From assembly GCF_000004075.3 (NCBI RefSeq), contig NC_026660.2, forward strand, positions 27,531,498-27,595,497: 64,000 bases of DNA, read 5' to 3'. The notes under the pieces were generated by a model, which worked only from the letters and a program-made list of their open reading frames with translations, had not been told where the DNA came from and ran no database searches. The first letter of the stretch is position 1. The number at the start of each line of letters is the position of its first letter. Made by a program: the position numbers and the translations under genes. Source of the stretch: Cucumis sativus. Its lineage: Eukaryota; Streptophyta; Magnoliopsida; Cucurbitales; Cucurbitaceae. Of the stretch, positions 25,139 through 37,352 are shown piece after piece.

Positions 25139-25440
25139 TCAGCGAGTAAAATAGGGATAAATTCCTTCACAGCAGTATGAAGTAAAACCAAACACAATTT
25201 CTCTCTCAACCTTTGCATATTTAGTGATGGCATCAACAAGCAAATTACAAGAACGATGAACAAAAGTAAATACACAAGAATCAAAACTAGTTTGCAGCGA
25301 AGAAAAATTATAGACCCAGCAGCAGATTTCATCATTAACAATTGATTTTTCCAAAAGAAGATTGGTCACTTTGATGCAATCAGATCCCAGGATGATACGA
25401 CTGCAGTTCAGAGAAATCGAGAGAACCCATCTTTAATTAG
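25139..25440 (-). pseudogene. LINE-type RNase H (RVT_3) fragment
   Basis: A minus-strand frame of about 100 codons reads as the C-terminal half of a plant RNase H-like domain. It has the strand RIILGSDCIKVTNLL, where the Asp corresponds to a catalytic acid, then CVFTFVHRSCNLLVDAITKY, matching the usual FxFVxRSxNxxADALAK pattern with its last catalytic Asp. The N-terminal half of the domain, the rest of any ORF2 and any start codon are absent. RVT_3 sequences in plants come mostly from LINE ORF2 and its domesticated single-domain copies. This one looks like a short decayed LINE relic about 135 bases before the leader of the next gene. A tiny domesticated gene is less likely. Confidence 0.7.
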
Positions 25441-25559
25441 TGTATGTATATGTTGAAGTATTTGTTAAACCCCCATAAATAAATGCTAAAACCAATTTAA
25501 AAAAAAAATTATATAAAAAAAAGACAAAATTATGAACATAAATTATTACCGGGAAATGC

Positions 25560-26104
25560 CGGCGTTTGTGGTGTAATGGCAGAATCCATGTTTTCGCGTA
25601 TTCATCCCTCGTTCATCTAAATCCACTTCTCTGATTCAGTGGAGATCCACAAAACGGAGCTATATATTCACTTCAACGTTTCAGGTTATTTCTCTTCCTT
25701 CTCTTCTCCATCTTCTTTTGTTTCAAATTCAGCTCTCACTTCAACATTCATTCATCTTTCCACTTTCCACTTTCCACTTTCCACTTTCTCTCCTACAAGC
25801 TGAAACCCATCCGAATTCGCAAATCTAATTATTGGATTTAAGTTTTTGTTGATGTCCTCAGCTTTCGTTCCTCCAATTGAATTTCTATTTCAGTCGCTTC
25901 TACTTTCCTTTTCGAATCTTGCACCTATGCTTTTCTCCTGGATATCTTGAACACGCTACCGTTGTTTGATTCTACTCTCACTTGCTTCTGCCTTTTAGTA
26001 TTGGGTATTAATCAATTTTCATGCTATTTGTCTTTAAATCGAGCTTATAAATTTTATTTTTAGCCTGCAGGACATGTTCTAAGCGTTGAAAGCAAGATAA
26101 AAAT
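25560..26104 (+). promoter_or_regulatory. Leader region of the type I membrane protein gene
   Basis: A presumed leader exon ends ACGTTTCAG|GTTATT at about 25684. The acceptor CCTGCAG at 26064-26070 opens the exon that carries the start codon. A 14-codon ORF at 25576-25620 and an ATG TTC TAA just after the acceptor (26074) are possible uORFs. The intron has a (TTTCCAC)n tract at about 25756-25787. No TATA box was identified with confidence. Confidence 0.45.
25756..25787 (+). repeat. (TTTCCAC)n short tandem repeat
   Basis: About four and a half copies of a 7-base unit in the presumed leader intron of the membrane-protein gene. Confidence 0.85.
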
Positions 26105-28863
26105 ATGAGTGCAAGATATTATATTGGTGTTTGTTCCTTACATTTACCACTCTTCACTGCACTCATTAGTAAGCTTGCTTCATTCAGCCTATTTTGTCCC
26201 TTTTGCAAAATGTTATTTATACCTTTTTCTCTTTATATGATTTTTCTTTGTTTTAGATGTCCTTTTACAGGCTATTGAAATGAATGCTATTGCAGTCCCA
26301 AGTTCCAACTGCTATGTTTTTGACAATTCTAGTCACATTATTGACTTCGTATCCTACATCATAGTATGGTATATGTTACAGCTTATGAGGACATAGGTTT
26401 GTTAAGACGAATTATCAAATACTCAGTTAATTGGGAGATGGGGAAGGAATTTGTATTTGTAAAGCGACCAAATCTAGGTTGAGCGCTTTCTTGATTGATC
26501 TTTCTTGAATTTAACTTTTCCCGAATGGATCCTTCTGGAGGCTTGTGAATTGTGATTAGCCATGGATTCATTTTAGAAAATCTTTTCCATAAAGTTTCTT
26601 CTGTCTTTTAAGTGAATTTTTTTTAATAGACAGTTGTTAATTTTTGTGGACCGGTCAATATTTTAGCATCTTCGTCTGTCACGTTGAACTTTCCATATCT
26701 GTTTGCTAAACCAAAACTGAAATTAACTTGTCCTTTACATTGATTGTCCTCAATTATGCTTTTCGTCTTATTATGTTTTTAGCTTTACTTAACTCGACAA
26801 CTAGAGTAGCTGGGTTGGACAACCATTTGAATATGAGGGGAAGGTGATATTCTTTTTCTTAGTTAAACAATGAAACTTGAGGCATTTTGTTATGTTTTTA
26901 AAATCCTATCTATAAATATATGAATTCAGGCAGTATTGAGTCAAGCATATCTTGATATAGGATTCTGACTTGGTGGTTCGGTTTTGCAAAGACGTGGAGA
27001 ATAGATCACAAATGGTAATATTTCTCTTTTAGATTACTTTACCACGAGCTTCAATTACATTGAAATACATGTTAGCAAATTAATATTACATGCGGTCTCT
27101 TAGTGCCTTATTTGATAAATAAAGGTTTATATATTCACATCATTCTTTACTTTAGATCTGCCACTATTAATGGTTAAGGGTTATAGTGTAGGAGTTTTGA
27201 AAATGGATACATTTTCTTAAGCACAATGGAGTTTGGTTTCTTTTTCATTTTGGATTAACTATTCTCAAGGAACTATCAAAATTGGCCGAGAAGAATTGCA
27301 TTGATTTTGTGCATTCTATTATACTTTCTGTAGTTAAAAACGTTGTACAATACTTTGTGCATTTCATTTCGTGCTTGGATTCTCATTCTGAGAGGACCAA
27401 TATAGGTTTATTATGACAAGTAACAAAAGGATATGAGTTGGCTTTCATTTCTTCATATCATTTCATAATATTATTTTTAAAGGACAATTTTAGATTGTAA
27501 GAAGTTAATTCTTGATATGTAGTTATCAGTCCATGACTATGGTAAATCAAGGTCTGAAGGCTATTTCATGTTGAAAGTTCATATTTTCCTCCTTTCCCTC
27601 TTCATTGTTTTCAAAAGATTGGGCAGTCTCATTCACATCTGGTGCATTTGTTCCTGATTATTCAGGGATATGTAGATTTTGGTCGATTTGACAAATTCAA
27701 TTCCTTTGTCTCTGGTTCAGGGCATGCCAACTTTGTTCAAGTAAGCTTTGTTTCTAATGTAAATTGATGTTCATTTTATTTTCTTCCTCCCATGGATAAG
27801 AGCGTAATCTATCTTATGAAAATGCTATCTATTTAACACAAGCTGAGTTTAGTGAAAATAGACAACCATGTTCTCTAACGAAAGGCCTGCAGGGGGAAAT
27901 GGTAAAGAAGGGACAGATTGCCTAATTAAATTGTTGACAGATAATCCAAACCTGCTTCTTGGAGACATGATGTGTAATGAAAGATGGGTACAAATTCCTC
28001 TTAAGTTTCCAAGTTGGTTGGAATACTTTTTGACCAAATGCTTTTCTTGGAAGGAGCAGGATGATATTGAAACAATAAGTTTGGCCTTGGAACTGTAGGG
28101 TCGTGTATAAGTATAATTATAATTGTACTCTTAAAATTTTGTTTATTTAGTTCTTTTACATCAAGAAGATTCTGAACTGCCCTTAAAGTTTTGTATCTTG
28201 CATATGTGTGCATTAGTAACTCCATTAGTATAATGTTTATGTCATCAAACACTTGAAATTGCTTAAAACTAGTTTACCATGCAATCCTTAAGCAATGTAA
28301 TCCATGTACCACATAACTATTAAGTTGGTGGGGCTAATATTAAGTATCTGTTAGACAACTTAAAAGTTATGGTACAAGCTTACAATTAACCATTTTCTTC
28401 TTAATGACGGAGATAATAAAGAAGACTTAAAAGAGTTTTAAATTATTGCTTAACCACCTCTGTCTGGGAGACTCCTTATCTTCCCTTATTTATAGTCCTT
28501 TTTCTTTCTTTCTTTTTTTTAAGTAATTTTACTTGTTGGATATTATGGACCTTGATATCATAATCATTCCAATTTCCATCTGTTCAGGATTATTACTACG
28601 GTGACCTGACTTCTTGTGAGCAGAGTCATGACAAATTGGGGAGGACTGCACTGGTGGGTTTTTATCTCGGAACTCTCTCTCATTCCTTCAAACTTTTGTA
28701 TTTAAATTTACGGATTCTCATGAAGTTTCGTATCCTCATTTCAGGTAAATGTTATATGTGGAAGTTGTTTAAATGGACAATGTAAAGGTATGGCTTCTCT
28801 CTCTCTCTCTCTCTCTCTCTCTCCCCCCCCCCCCCCCCCCCCCTACACACACACACACACACA

Positions 28864-28896
<33 letters not shown>

Positions 28897-31800
28897 AAAG
28901 AAACTTATGCCTCCAAAGAACACATATTGCATCTTCTCATTCGTGAGAGTTGGTCATTGTTTCAACCAACCCTCAAATTTCATCATAAAATTAGGATCCA
29001 TCTACCATCTTTCGCTCTAGAAATCCTTGAAAATTTACTATTTCTTTCAGAAGCAAGGTAAAGTAAAATGAAAGACCGTCTAACTATGGCCAAAACCTTG
29101 ACTAAGAACTTAATCATCACCTACAATGAAAACTCTGTCTCTCGTATTTACCTTATTTTAGTAGCAAATTTTTTTGTTCATCCATTATCCTTATTCTTAG
29201 TTCTTTGAGCACTGCTCTATCTTCCTTTCCTGAGTATTTTATAAACATGTTTGATCTTAATGCTCTTGGATAATCTTTCAACTAATGCAATTCGTCTGAT
29301 TATAGGTGGTCTGGGATGCATCTGCAATATCACTTATGAGTCCAATTGCAGGTCTTGTGCAGAAACCTAGATTTCTTTAAAAGAGTTAAAATTTTCACTT
29401 CACTGAATCTTAGCATGTTTGCAATCCTTGAATGTTGATTTTGCATGTTTTCATGAGTAGCTGCATGGAAATCATGCATAGTTGTTTATTTCAAGTGCAT
29501 ATTTTTTATGGCTGAGTTAACCAATTTTACCAAAGCTAAGAGAATAGTATAGAATATTAAAATAAAGCATCTGTCATCTGAAGTTCTTAATCAATTGGAG
29601 CCTAGTTGATGGGAGCAATTAGCATTCACTCGTACCTCATTTTCCTGTGATAACATTTAGCCTTATTGTTACTATTATATCACGTGGAAATCTAACGAAT
29701 CAATTGCATTGGATTGAGGTTGAAATTTCAGCCTGCCGTTGCAAGAATTTGGAGAGTGTGTTTCTCCCAAGAGCTATTCAAGTTTGTGCCAGTTTTACCC
29801 TGCATTCTTCTAATATTCTCTGTATTCCTAACAACTTAATGGCCCATTCTCATCCAGCGATTCTTACTACACCCCAGACATAAAAATACAGAACTGCACC
29901 GGTTCATTTAATGTCCATTTTGTTTACTGTTCTGCAGTTGCACCACCTCCCCTGCACCCCATTCTTTGCATTCGAGAAACATGGACTGGGGGGCTAATCA
30001 GCCTCATAGAGAAATTTCTCTATAATAATACGTTATGTGCTAGTGTTGTAGTGTCCATCATATCTAAACCAGGCATACAACATCTCTATCCTGCATAATC
30101 CATCTGGTTTCACCGAGTGAAGCATGGAAGCCAGTCTTATTTCATTTATATTCTTAATAAATTGAATGATTGAAGATTTTTTATGGAAGTAAAAAAAGAA
30201 GCAAACAACCAAATTGACAAGTATAATCCAAAGTTTAGAATGCTGGTTAGGGTCATGGACGCTTCTTAATGCTCTGGATCTGAGTCATAATTTCAAGAAA
30301 GAGAAGTTTTCCTGGTGCAGAGAAAGTAACTTATAATTATCATCTGCCTCAGGGTTATTGTTGATCTTGCCATTCCTTGTGCGAACCAAGGCCCACGTGT
30401 CTTTAAAGGATTTACTGTTGGTTTTCACCCCCGATCCTGGGAAATTGTAAGAAACTTATGTCATTTCAAGTTGACATTAAAATAAATTATATTGAATTCG
30501 TTCACCAAGAAATTCTTTAACACTCAGGTTTACAATGGTTTGACTCAATTAGGCTTTGAGAAACCACATCGTGCATTCAGGTAAAAGTCCAACACCTGAT
30601 ACCCCTCCATTATATTCTGTCACTTTGATAACGATTGAAGATCAATTCATCTCAGTTATTAAATCTCACGTTTACATCTTCAGTTTCAGCACAGAGCAGA
30701 CTAGTGTGGCTCTTTATATGACTGCCATTGCATCACTTTCCTCTTCGATACAGAAACCAATCATTCAGGTATAATTTTTCCAGTTAGTCAAATAAAAATT
30801 TGAAAAATTGATATGCTTTGTAGCTGATACAGTTTGATTATAACTTTTGCAGGTTTATCCAGAAAATGGACTAGAGGTGAAAGTATCAGGCTCAGGGGCA
30901 ACTGGGAGCTACCCTACAACTTTGTCACCCTCAATGTTGATGATTGACTGGAGATGTAGGATGCTCTTTTACTTTTGTTTTCTCAATAACTTATCAATAT
31001 TTATAACTCTCATATTGTCGCAAACAGGTTATGTTGTTAGAGACATTCCATATGAAGTTAATGTTACAATCCCCGTGGCTGATTATGAACCAATTAGTTT
31101 TTTTCTTACCAAGATGTGTGGTGAGAATCTATCTTTCTCAAGAAACATATCACCCAACCAATCTTTCAATTGAAGTTGTAGTAAAAACTGCATTTATTGT
31201 GATCCATGAAATAAAACATTGTTTTTTTAAAGGGTTGAAGGCTGAATCTCTAAGTCTCGCTTTATTTTGCAGAAAAAAGGCAGGACGTACAAGGAGATTC
31301 TACGAAAGGATGGGCCACATTTGGAATACTCTCTTGCATGTATGTCAAGTTTTTTTTCTTAATCTTCTTGGTAGGAACAGCACGACTATTCAATATTGCC
31401 TGTGAAGTATCTGGATCTTCAGGTGGTAAAACAATTTGGATGCTGTATAGTCTGGGCCCCGGGTCTTCTTCTGCATGTTTTGGTTGGCTTAGAAAATATT
31501 ACTATCACCTAGATGTCTAGTGGCTTCCTTGAAGTGGCCCGTTCAGCTGCAGTGTCTTGCTTTATTTGATCGACTAGGGAAAAAAACAATGCATTAACTT
31601 TTTAATAGCCGACTAAAAAAATCCTTATGTTTTTGTTGCCTGAAAAATTGGAATGAGCAGATTCATAGTCGTTGCATCACTATTTTGCTGTGGAGGATTT
31701 GTTTACAAGGCCCGAGTGCAAGGCCAGGTATGCTATTTTTTGGTGCTGTCGTGGTCAGATTTTTTCCCCTATGAAATGTACTGCTATTCTTCGATATTTA

Positions 31801-32425
31801 TTTGAGTCAACTTCATCTGATGTAGCGTGGAATTGATGCATTGCCGGGCATGGCACTATTATCCGCCTGCTTGGAAACTGTAAGTTTTCAGCCCCCCTTT
31901 TACGTAAAGTCAAGTCACCGAGTTTCTTTCTTTTCAATGCAACCACTCTTTCAAGAAACCAAAAAGTTTGTGGGAGTTAAAAAATTTCCTTTGGAGCATC
32001 TTTTACTGTTCATTGTAATCCTTATTCAGTACCAGGCCGTGCATGCATGTCATCTCATCTCATCTCTTGAGTTTTTTCCCCAATGTTAAAAATGAAATGG
32101 CTGAAGTTTATTTTCTTCACATTCTTGACTATATTCGATTTAGCATAATTCACGTAATCTCCAATAATTTTCAAAGTGATGCTGGCGTATACTTGCAGTA
32201 TGTTTTTCAAAGCTTTATCTTCGTGTCAGATTTGGAAATACCTTGATTTTGATATGTTTGAATTTGTATCCATGAAATTAGGTGACTGGTGCAGGACCGA
32301 GCTACCCGAGAGCTGAAGGCATCAATAGCGGGTTGGTTAGCGAAGCCTCGTGGGATCACCCACCATCCTCTTCCAATTCTCAACGGACTTGGACACCAAC
32401 TGACAAAAATTATGGTTCAATATGA
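26105..32425 (+). CDS. Type I membrane protein of unknown function with a C-terminal Tyr sorting-like motif
   Basis: Seventeen exons: 26105..26168, 26257..26348, 26805..26843, 26961..27014, 27666..27740, 28588..28653, 28745..28787, 29306..29351, 30353..30446, 30528..30580, 30684..30768, 30853..30955, 31028..31120, 31273..31339, 31661..31727, 31826..31879, 32282..32425; 412 residues. An N-terminal hydrophobic signal (about 1-26) leads to a lumenal region rich in paired Cys, including VICGSCLNGQCKGGLGCICN. Next come NQGPRVFKGFTVGFHPRSWE and a beta-rich stretch ending YEPISFFLTKMC. A single membrane span lies at about 313-337, followed by a roughly 75-residue cytosolic tail ending NYGSI, which fits a Yxx-phi sorting signal. 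I recognise it as a conserved plant protein type but not its function. The Cys pattern loosely recalls EGF-like or mannose-6-phosphate-receptor-homology lumenal domains; that is a guess. Every exon junction is GT/AG and the phase is unbroken. Confidence 0.8.
28796..28896 (+). repeat. Compound microsatellite (CT)n-(C)21-(AC)n-(CT)n-(TA)n
   Basis: Five adjoining simple repeats: CT to 28822, about 21 C at 28823-28843, AC at 28845-28864, CT at 28864-28878 and TA at 28879-28896. The tract begins eight bases inside the intron whose donor GT is at 28788. Its length may be unreliable in assemblies. Confidence 0.95.
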
Positions 32426-34207
32426 ATACCTCCTTGTTTCAGCTGTTTGCCATTGGATCAAGTAAAGTAACATAGGCAATAGGGTTTTAGGTAAAGCAGC
32501 TTAGGGATGTTTCTATTTGATTTTTCGTAAACTAACAGGTTGAATTATTCAGAGGAAGCATTGTTTTTTTATAGAAATGTTATAGACATGTTAACAAAAT
32601 GTTGAAATTGTCTAATAAGTATTAACATTGAAAGCACTACTAATGATGAGATGAAATTTGACCTTTTTACCCATCTATCTTAGAGAGTTTGTAAAGTTTA
32701 GGATTTAGAGCATCCAGCTTCAATGCATTTTTCAGAAGATAAAGTAATGTTTTAATTTTTTTATTTGATATAGTAAATAAAATAAGTTCCTACTTTTTGT
32801 ACCATTCATTGTCAAATATTCTATAGAGGAGAAGCAATATCCCAACCTACTATGATATAAATTGCAATTTTTTGTGAAGTTGTCTATCACTTTCTTTGAA
32901 ATTGCTAACAAATGTGTCTGAACACAACTGATTAATCAGATTGTACCATTTGACAAATATGATTCCTGCTCTTAAGTCTAGATAAAAATTGGAAGAAGAG
33001 CAATAAAAAAAAAAAAATCAATTGACGTGTTTTTTCACTTCAGTTTAGGATCCCTTTTAAATCAAAAATTATGGTCAAAAGAAGTGGTTGTCCTAACGCT
33101 ACCCACGTCTCTTTTTTTTCTTCCTTTTTTCTTTTTTTCTTTTTTTCTTTCTTTACTTAAATTTTTTAAAAAAATGTGTTGTATTGGTTATGTTGACCTA
33201 TCTAGCATGAGGACAAGATTAAAGAGAACAAATAACGACTTTCCTTTTCTTTATTAGAGAATTAATCGTTTAAATGGCAACACAAGCATAATAGTTACCA
33301 TAAGATTTATATTTCGTAGTCCATGTACTGTAAAAAAGTATAATCCTTAAAACAATGACCTCAACACTGACCAAATACTAAATTTCTAAACTAAGAAAAT
33401 GAAACGTTTAGTGTTGGGGTTTTGAAGGAATCCATGCCCTTTTTTGGTTTCTCCCTTTTTGAACTTTCCACCTCTACTTTTATTTTCTAGAAACTAAGAA
33501 GCAAACAAAGAGATGACTCAAAGTCCCTCAAAAAAGGTCTCCCAAATATTAATTGTGAGAAAAAGAAAATAGTGCAAAAGGAAAACAAAAGGGTCAAAAG
33601 AAGAACTATCTTTAACCTCACCTGCTCTGTTGAAAATCTCATCCATGACTCACTAATTTTTTAACTCAAAGATTCCCAGCATTTTGATTGGACCATGCAG
33701 CTAAGTTTGACAATAAATTCAATTAAAATCATTGCCATGAGGTTTGCAATGATTTATATGGATTAAATCCTCTTTAAATTTAAATTTTTAGTTGATAAGT
33801 TAGAGTAAATTTAACTATTTCTTAACCATCTAACACTATTTTTCTTTGAAAACCTTATTTGTCTTTCAAAACCTTGAGGTTGACAAGACCTTAACAAATA
33901 CAAATAAATATTACTTAGAAAGAAAAATGAATTACCAAAGTTTGAATACAAAGATTCCTACTATGACACCATGTTAAATCACTATTAAGCCTAAAAATCT
34001 AAGTTGATATGTTACTGTAAAATTTAATATTTTATTAAAAAAATTTAACAAAGAAAGGTTCAAGCATGGTGATAAAGCATAAGACTAATACAAAGCACAT
34101 TAAAAGCTACACCAACTCTTACCTACACTTCAAGTTAGCTACCAAATCCATAATTTATTTAGTGTTCTCTCCTTTCAACAGAAATGACCATTCTACAAAG
34201 TCCCCTC
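32426..34207. other. Intergenic DNA between the membrane-protein and peroxidase genes
   Basis: About 1.8 kb with no gene seen. Pyrimidine runs lie at 33110-33155. The final part should hold the peroxidase promoter. Confidence 0.6.
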
Positions 34208-34215
34208 TATAAATA
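34208..34215 (+). promoter_or_regulatory. TATA box of the peroxidase gene
   Basis: TATAAATA preceded by a CCCCTC context, 79 bases before the peroxidase ATG. This predicts a leader of about 45-50 bases. Confidence 0.75.
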
Positions 34216-34286
34216 GTCACTGCCCATTTCAACTCCTTTCACAGCAACATTCCAACTAAGAATTTTAGCCTTGAAAAAAATTCAAA

Positions 34287-35553
<1,267 letters not shown>

Positions 35554-36521
35554 TATAAATAAATTTTGTTGGGTTTCGTAATTTTCCACAACTAAATAAG
35601 TGATTGAAAATTCGTGTATGATTTTATATTCCTAATATATGTTTTGATTTTGAAGCTTTGTGTGTTTAGTTGTCCACTGTCCATTGCTCGATCACTATCA
35701 CTATGTATTTGCTTATTTTTATAGACTGTAGTTATTGATTATAATATGTATTTGACAATGCTTATGTTCAAAACTTCAATGCATGTAGGAATTCTATTTA
35801 ATCCATGTCTTCAAAAACATCAAAGCAGTGATAATTCTTATTCCTAACTATATGACCTTGAGTTTTTTAATTTATATTTATAGTCACGAACCCATCTATG
35901 TGAACATGAATTTAAAACTATTATGCCATTTTCGTGTAAGTTTAATGTGCCCCTCCAAATGATTCACATTACTTATATTATTAGCTCATGTTGATATTCT
36001 TGGATACATCACATACCTTTTGCTCATTTGCCTACTACTTCATTTAATAGAATTATAATTAGTTACATTTTTCTATTTTTCTGAATAATCTTTGAAATTA
36101 ATGAACACAACATTAACGTCAAATATTGGAGAGCGTATATGTAGTAAAAAATCAAGATTAAAAGCTTAACCATTGAACGTATGGATAACATTTTGAAATA
36201 TTTTAAAATTTAAGGATAACTAAAAGGGTAACTTTCAAAATTAGCAAATTTTATAAAATATTTTAATTATCGATAACAACTTTAAAAGTAATGACCCAAT
36301 ATATAACAATATTTATATAAAAAATTTGTAAATATAGCCACCATCGATAGACATCTATCTTTAATAATATAATTTGTGATTTATAACAAATACTTGATTC
36401 GGTTATATTTGCAATTTTGTTAAATTGTTACTATTTATTTAGTTGATTATTTGGAATTTATTAGATGTCCAAATATACCTAAAACCATATCCACAATTCT
36501 AGTATACTTTGCGAAATGAGA
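35554..36521. other. Intergenic DNA downstream of the peroxidase gene
   Basis: About 1 kb of AT-rich DNA with no gene seen. It contains the palindromic dispersed-repeat relic described separately. Confidence 0.6.
36224..36465. repeat. Palindromic dispersed-repeat relic (cucurbit-like non-autonomous element)
   Basis: Inverted arms lie at 36322-36339 and 36401-36418; both can be read as AAATTTGTAAATATAGCC with a few changes. They enclose about 60 bases containing ATCGATAGACATCTATCT. The flanking phrases about 'TTCAAAATTAGCAAATTTT' resemble an intergenic repeat I associate with cucumber and melon. No target-site duplication was found, so the ends are approximate and the class is unassigned. Confidence 0.45.
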
Positions 36522-36620
36522 TGGGCCGTTCCTTCCAATTATTTATGGGCCTTATTTCCGAAGCCAACTAAAAAGCCCACCAGCCACTTTACTACTGCTT
36601 CCCTCTGAACGGTAGGGTTT
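36522..36620 (+). promoter_or_regulatory. Site II / telo-box promoter of the mitochondrial L12 gene
   Basis: Two TGGGCC motifs (36522-36527 and 36546-36551) and one reverse TGGGCT (36574-36579) are followed by TAGGGTTT (36613-36620), a reverse telo-box, about 120 bases before the ATG. Site II elements are TCP-bound and, with telo-boxes, are established features of plant ribosomal-protein and respiratory-chain promoters. No TATA box is evident, as is usual for this promoter class. Confidence 0.75.
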
Positions 36621-36743
36621 ATGCCTCCTCTTCTTCCCGGAATCTGAACGACGACCAAACTCTTTAACCATGAACGCACACAGCTCTCATTCTCTCTCTC
36701 TACTTGCTCACTGAACATTCGCCATTTACCATATAACTCAAAG

Positions 36744-37352
36744 ATGAGAAATCTGCGAATTCTGTCTCCTCATTTCTCAAGGATTCGTAAAACCTTCGCT
36801 CAAAACCCTTCCTCCGATTCTCCGTCCACTCGTCACATAAATTTTCCTGGGTTGGAAACTTTTGCATCGCCATCATCGGTGAACCATCGGAATTACACCA
36901 CTGCTTCACCCGAATCAAGACCAGCTCCTTCTGAGAGAGTTTCGGCCATTGTGGATGAGATCTCTGGTCTCACGCTACTCGAGGTTGCGGACCTCACGGA
37001 GGTTCTTCGGGAAAAATTGGATGTGAAGGAGATGCCGGTAATGACAATGATGATGCCTGGGATGGGGTTCGGTGGCTTTCGAGGTGCCGGTAAAGGTGGT
37101 CCTGGAGCGAAAGGCGTTGAGGAGAAAAAGGAGGAGAAGACGGCGTTCGATGTGAAGCTTGATGCTTTTGATGCTGCGTCCAAGATCAAGATCATTAAGG
37201 AAGTGCGGACGTTTACGAATTTGGGTTTGAAGGAGGCTAAGGATTTGGTGGAGAAAGCGCCTACCCTTTTGAAGAAGGGGGTGACTAAAGAGGAAGCTGA
37301 AACCATTATTGCCAAGATGAAGGAGGTTGGCGCCAAAGTTTCAATGGAGTGA
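36744..37352 (+). CDS. Mitochondrial large-subunit ribosomal protein L7/L12
   Basis: A single-exon coding region of 202 residues. The first 55 or so are rich in Arg, Ser and Pro with few acids, as in a mitochondrial presequence. The L12 dimerisation domain follows (SERVSAIVDEISGLTLLEVA, about 64-97). Next is a Met/Gly-rich hinge of unusual length (about 98-125), then the globular C-terminal domain with EKTAFDVKLDAFDAASKIKI, NLGLKEAKDLVEKAPTLLKK and a final GAKVSME. L12 forms the ribosome stalk that recruits translation factors. Codon use is GC-richer than the surroundings. The stop is followed one base later by a good donor (GAG|GTAATG), hinting at a 3' UTR intron. Plastid L12 is excluded by the presequence character, though that is a judgement by eye. 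Confidence 0.92.
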   Translation: MRNLRILSPHFSRIRKTFAQNPSSDSPSTRHINFPGLETFASPSSVNHRNYTTASPESRPAPSERVSAIVDEISGLTLLEVADLTEVLREKLDVKEMPVMTMMMPGMGFGGFRGAGKGGPGAKGVEEKKEEKTAFDVKLDAFDAASKIKIIKEVRTFTNLGLKEAKDLVEKAPTLLKKGVTKEEAETIIAKMKEVGAKVSME

